Below, one piece after another: positions 5,565 to 8,082 of a stretch of 8,082 nucleotides of DNA. How positions within the stretch are numbered: the first letter of the stretch is position 1; each line of letters begins with the position of its first letter. Source of the stretch: Gemmatimonadota bacterium (lineage in GTDB: Bacteria; Gemmatimonadota; Gemmatimonadetes; Palauibacterales; Palauibacteraceae); assembly GCA_016649455.1 (NCBI GenBank), contig JAENXO010000104.1, positions 1 through 8,082 of the forward strand. The letters run 5' to 3'. The translations under genes and the position numbers were made by a program. Under the pieces are notes generated by a model, which did no database searches, was not told the origin of the DNA, and saw nothing but the letters and a program-made list of their open reading frames with translations.

Positions 5565-6877
5565 CAGCCTGGTCCCCTCGGAATATCGGTTTGGTCGGAC
5601 AGCACCCGCAGGGCATCCCCGACGGTATGACTCGATCCGGTCACGAGTACCGTGCCGTCACCGGCGAGTTCCCGCGCCCGCCTCAAGGCCCGATCGAAAT
5701 CCGATATCACCTCGATCCGGTGTCCCGGTACCGCGTGGGACGCCTCTTCGGGATTCCAGTGACGTTCTTGCGGAGCTGATGGAGGAACCGTGAACACCGC
5801 CGCCGTCGTGTGCCTCAGCACTGGCTGGAGCATCTCGCGCCACGGCTTGTCCCCAAGAATTCCGATCAGGCCCACGATCGGCTCGGGAAGTGGAATCCGC
5901 CTGAGCGTCTCCTCGAGGGCCCGAGCCCCCGCGGGATTGTGAGCCACGTCGAGTACGACAGTTCCCTCGGGCCGCTCCAGAACCTGGAATCGGCCGGGCC
6001 AGCGTACCCCGGCCAGAGCGGTCCGACTGGATACCGGGTCCAGCGCATTACCGGCTGCTTCGACGACCGCGAGCGCGAGGCCGGCATTCGTGGCCTGGTG
6101 CGCGCCCGGAAGCGGCACTTGAAACCGCTCCAGATCGAGATCCGTTGGTGATCGATACGTGAACCCGGTCCCCCCGATATCGGTAGCGACACTCTCGACC
6201 CGCACCTCTCGTCCGAGGACGACCAGCGGCGCGGAGAGATCGGCCGCACGCCCGGCCACGATCGCAGCCAGCGGCTCCGGCAACGAGCCCACGACGATCG
6301 GGATGCTCTGCTTGATGATCCCCGACTTCTCCCGTGCGATCTGTTCCAGCGTATCGCCGAGATGATCGGCGTGATCCAGAGCGATATTGGTGATCGCGCA
6401 TGCATCGGGCGTGAGTACGTTCGTGGCGTCGAGACGTCCGCCGAGTCCAACCTCGATCACGGCTTGCTCGACCCCGGCGCGGGCGAATGCGAGCAACGCC
6501 ACTGCGGTGATGGATTCGAAAAACGTAGCGCCCTCACGCTCCGCCAGGGGCAGGACTTCAGACGCACAACCGTGCAGCAATTCTGGATCGATCGGCCGAC
6601 CGTCAATCCGGATGCGCTCCGACGGGTCGACGAGATGTGGTGAGGTGTACAGGCCCGTACAAACCCCGTGTCCGCGTAGCAGGCCCTCCGCCATCGCCGC
6701 GACTGAGCCCTTCCCGTTCGTGCCGCCGACGAGAATCGAATCGAAAGCGCTCTGGGGCGTATCAACGGCTGCGAGCATCGAGCGGATGCGCTCGATGCCC
6801 CATACGATCTTCGTTGGCGGGTTCCGGCTCAGCAGGGTCGCAAGCGCGCCCCGCTCAGCATCCGGCGGCTTCAGCAC
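5564..6877 (-). CDS. folC: Bifunctional folylpolyglutamate synthase/dihydrofolate synthase
   Basis: This 437-residue Mur-ligase-type enzyme adds glutamate to folates, and in bacteria usually also to dihydropteroate, using ATP in the cytoplasm. Visible landmarks are the P-loop GGTNGKGS (51-58), YTSPHL (77-82), FFESITAVALLAF (119-131), EVGLGGRLDATN (142-153), TNIALDHADHLG (163-174), REKSGIIK (182-189), GRFQVLE (295-301), DVAHNP (310-315) and the C-terminal VTGSSHTVGDAL (412-423). Length and motif order are normal for FolC. The start is GTG and overlaps the accD stop by 7 nt, so translation is probably coupled to accD. The stop overlaps the start of the bacilliredoxin gene. The accD-folC adjacency is also found in E. 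coli and many other bacteria, which supports the assignment. From this sequence alone I cannot say whether both activities are kept. Confidence 0.97.
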   Translation of the reverse strand: MLKPPDAERGALATLLSRNPPTKIVWGIERIRSMLAAVDTPQSAFDSILVGGTNGKGSVAAMAEGLLRGHGVCTGLYTSPHLVDPSERIRIDGRPIDPELLHGCASEVLPLAEREGATFFESITAVALLAFARAGVEQAVIEVGLGGRLDATNVLTPDACAITNIALDHADHLGDTLEQIAREKSGIIKQSIPIVVGSLPEPLAAIVAGRAADLSAPLVVLGREVRVESVATDIGGTGFTYRSPTDLDLERFQVPLPGAHQATNAGLALAVVEAAGNALDPVSSRTALAGVRWPGRFQVLERPEGTVVLDVAHNPAGARALEETLRRIPLPEPIVGLIGILGDKPWREMLQPVLRHTTAAVFTVPPSAPQERHWNPEEASHAVPGHRIEVISDFDRALRRARELAGDGTVLVTGSSHTVGDALRVLSDQTDIPRGPG

Positions 6878-7704
6878 ATGTGGTCGAGGAGCACGGTGAT
6901 CGTCTCCTTCAGTTCACCGCGTGGAACGATCGTGTCGACCATTCCGTGCTCGAGCAGAAATTCCGATGTCTGGAATCCATCCGGCAGGTCCTGGCGAATC
7001 GTCTCCTTGATCACCCGCGGACCCGCAAATCCGATCAGCGCGCCCGGCTCGGCGAGATTCACGTCGCCCAGCATGGCGTAGCTCGCCGTAACGCCACCTG
7101 TCGTCGGATGGGTGAGCACGCTGATGAACGGGAGCCCGTGTTCGGCCAGTCTCTGGAGCGCGGCTGCGGTCTTCGCGAGCTGCATCAGCGAGAAGATCCC
7201 CTCCTGCATTCTCGCGCCCCCGGAGGCGGAAACGATGATCACCGGCGCCTTTCGATCGACCGCTCGCTCGATCATCCGGGCGATTTTCTCTCCCACCACG
7301 GAGCCCATGCTGCCACCGATGAAACCGAACTCCATTACACCGACACACGCGAGTCGTCCGTTGATCCGGCCGGAGCCGGTGAGCACGGCGTCGCGCGTGC
7401 CGACCTTTGCCTCGGCATGCTCCACCCGTTTCGTATACGGCTTCGAGTCCACGAATCCGAGCGGATCCGCAGACCTGAGTTCTGTGTCGAACTCCTCTTC
7501 GAACCCATCGTCCAGCAGGAGGTCGACGTAGGCCACTGCGGGAATACGAAAGTGATTTCCGCACTCCGGGCAGACGTACAGGTTCTCGGTGAGACGGCGA
7601 ACGTAGAGGATCTCGCCGCACGAATCGCACTTCTCCCACACATCTGCGGCCATTTCCCGCTTCTGGGAAACGAGCTTCTGCTTTTCCTTCTTGAACCAGG
7701 CCAT
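6871..7704 (-). CDS. accD: Acetyl-CoA carboxylase carboxyltransferase subunit beta
   Basis: This 277-residue subunit works with AccA to transfer a carboxyl group from biotin to acetyl-CoA, making malonyl-CoA for fatty acid synthesis. The N-terminal zinc ribbon has C26-x2-C29 and C45-x2-C48 (CDSCG...CPECG). The crotonase-like core has GFIGGSMGSVVGEK (127-140), SASGGARMQEG (159-169) and HPTTGGVTASYAMLGD (199-214), with the paired glycines that form the oxyanion holes. I chose the ATG at 7702-7704 (protein starts MAWFKKEK) because GGAG lies 5 nt upstream. A GTG two codons earlier would abut that ribosome binding site, leaving no spacing. The gene begins 84 nt after the rodA stop and its stop overlaps the folC start. 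The family can bind its own mRNA in E. coli through the zinc domain, but nothing here tests that. Confidence 0.97.
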   Translation of the reverse strand: MAWFKKEKQKLVSQKREMAADVWEKCDSCGEILYVRRLTENLYVCPECGNHFRIPAVAYVDLLLDDGFEEEFDTELRSADPLGFVDSKPYTKRVEHAEAKVGTRDAVLTGSGRINGRLACVGVMEFGFIGGSMGSVVGEKIARMIERAVDRKAPVIIVSASGGARMQEGIFSLMQLAKTAAALQRLAEHGLPFISVLTHPTTGGVTASYAMLGDVNLAEPGALIGFAGPRVIKETIRQDLPDGFQTSEFLLEHGMVDTIVPRGELKETITVLLDHMC

Positions 7705-7734
7705 TTGCACTCCGAGAGCATGAAGTCGGCCGGG

Positions 7735-7740
7735 AATATA
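7735..7740 (-). promoter_or_regulatory. Possible -10 element upstream of accD
   Basis: On the minus strand the 84-nt gap between the rodA stop and the accD ATG holds TATATT, a five-of-six match to the sigma-70 -10 consensus, about 30 nt before the start codon. No good -35 hexamer is seen 16-18 nt upstream, and the TGn extension is missing. It could drive accD-folC-bacilliredoxin independently of rodA, or be chance in an otherwise GC-rich gap. I see no terminator between rodA and accD. Confidence 0.3.
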
Positions 7741-7788
7741 CCTGTCACACCTCCGGGCTGCGATCCGCCGCCTGTCCGGGTACTTCGG

Positions 7789-8082
7789 TCAGCTCTCCAG
7801 TGCCGTCCGGGAGATCAGTGCCACGCCGATGAATGTCATGAGCAGGAAGGTCCCTCCGTAGCTCACGAACGGGAGTGGAAGACCGGTGACCGGCATCAGA
7901 CCGACCGTCATTCCAATGTTGATCACGAGGTGGGCGAACCAGGCGCCGAACAGCGAGAAGGTCAGGATACTGCCGAAATTCTGGCTCGATCCCACCGCGA
8001 TTCGAACCACGCGATGCAGGAGCCAGCCAAATGCCGCCAGGACTACGAGCACTCCGACGAAGCCGAGCTCCTCTCCGATGAC
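7789..8082 (-). CDS. rodA: C-terminal part of a SEDS-family peptidoglycan glycosyltransferase, probably RodA (5' end outside window)
   Basis: The frame is open to the right edge, giving 97 visible residues. They begin VIGEELGFVG, a SEDS-family signature seen in RodA and FtsW, and end SRTALES. Three membrane stretches are visible (about residues 8-24, 37-54 and 75-91). Between the last two lies INIGMTVGLMPVTGLPLPFVSYGG (54-77), the conserved extracytoplasmic loop and start of the last helix. 'NIGM' with 'GLPLPFVSYGG' is closer to RodA than to FtsW, which usually has 'NIGVNxGLLPxTGLTLP'. RodA polymerises lipid II into glycan strands during side-wall elongation, partnered with a class B penicillin-binding protein. 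An internal GTG at 8050-8052 is not the real start, because conserved family sequence continues upstream of it to the window edge. Confidence 0.87.
   Translation of the reverse strand, partial: VIGEELGFVGVLVVLAAFGWLLHRVVRIAVGSSQNFGSILTFSLFGAWFAHLVINIGMTVGLMPVTGLPLPFVSYGGTFLLMTFIGVALISRTALES

Noticed and set aside
7708..7710. GTG as the accD start, two codons before the ATG
   Set aside because: The GGAG ribosome binding site directly abuts this GTG, leaving no spacing. The ATG at 7702-7704 has a proper gap and gives the usual MAWFKK-like N-terminus.
8050..8052. GTG considered as a genuine start of a small 87-residue membrane protein
   Set aside because: The frame continues upstream to the window edge with VIGEELGFVG, conserved in RodA/FtsW, so this is an internal codon of a longer gene.

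Overview
The window is a compact, GC-rich stretch of bacterial chromosome made almost entirely of housekeeping genes. Nearly all lie on the minus strand, so they are transcribed from high to low coordinates. Several traits point to a Gram-negative, high-GC lineage near Gemmatimonadota: an MCE/MlaD-like C-terminus, a Hanks-type kinase fused to a membrane module beginning FWEELRRRKV, an archaeal/eukaryote-type prolyl-tRNA synthetase, and a CGC-motif bacilliredoxin. This placement is inferred from protein style, as no rRNA or marker comparison was possible.

Layout in transcription order on the minus strand. First unit: the C-terminus of a SEDS-family protein, most like RodA (cut by the right edge), then accD, folC and a bacilliredoxin-family gene. 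accD and folC overlap by 7 nt, and folC and the bacilliredoxin share one base (TGATG). A strong intrinsic terminator at 5035-5071 closes this unit. Second unit: hisS, proS, a Nif3-family metal protein gene and a membrane-anchored Ser/Thr protein kinase gene, with gaps of 50, 45 and 30 nt and no obvious terminator between them. At the far left, on the plus strand, the last 33 codons of an MCE/MlaD-like gene run convergently into the end of the kinase gene, 24 nt apart.

Functionally, the first unit joins cell-wall elongation (RodA), the first committed step of fatty acid synthesis (AccD), folate polyglutamylation (FolC) and thiol redox repair. The second joins two aminoacyl-tRNA synthetases to a Nif3 protein and a signalling kinase.

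I found no mobile element, CRISPR array, tRNA, rRNA or phage gene, and no gene-free stretch longer than about 140 bases. I did not find a convincing undescribed system. The points most worth checking are start-site ones: the kinase appears to have an AUU (or otherwise misplaced) start, and hisS looks leaderless just downstream of the terminator.
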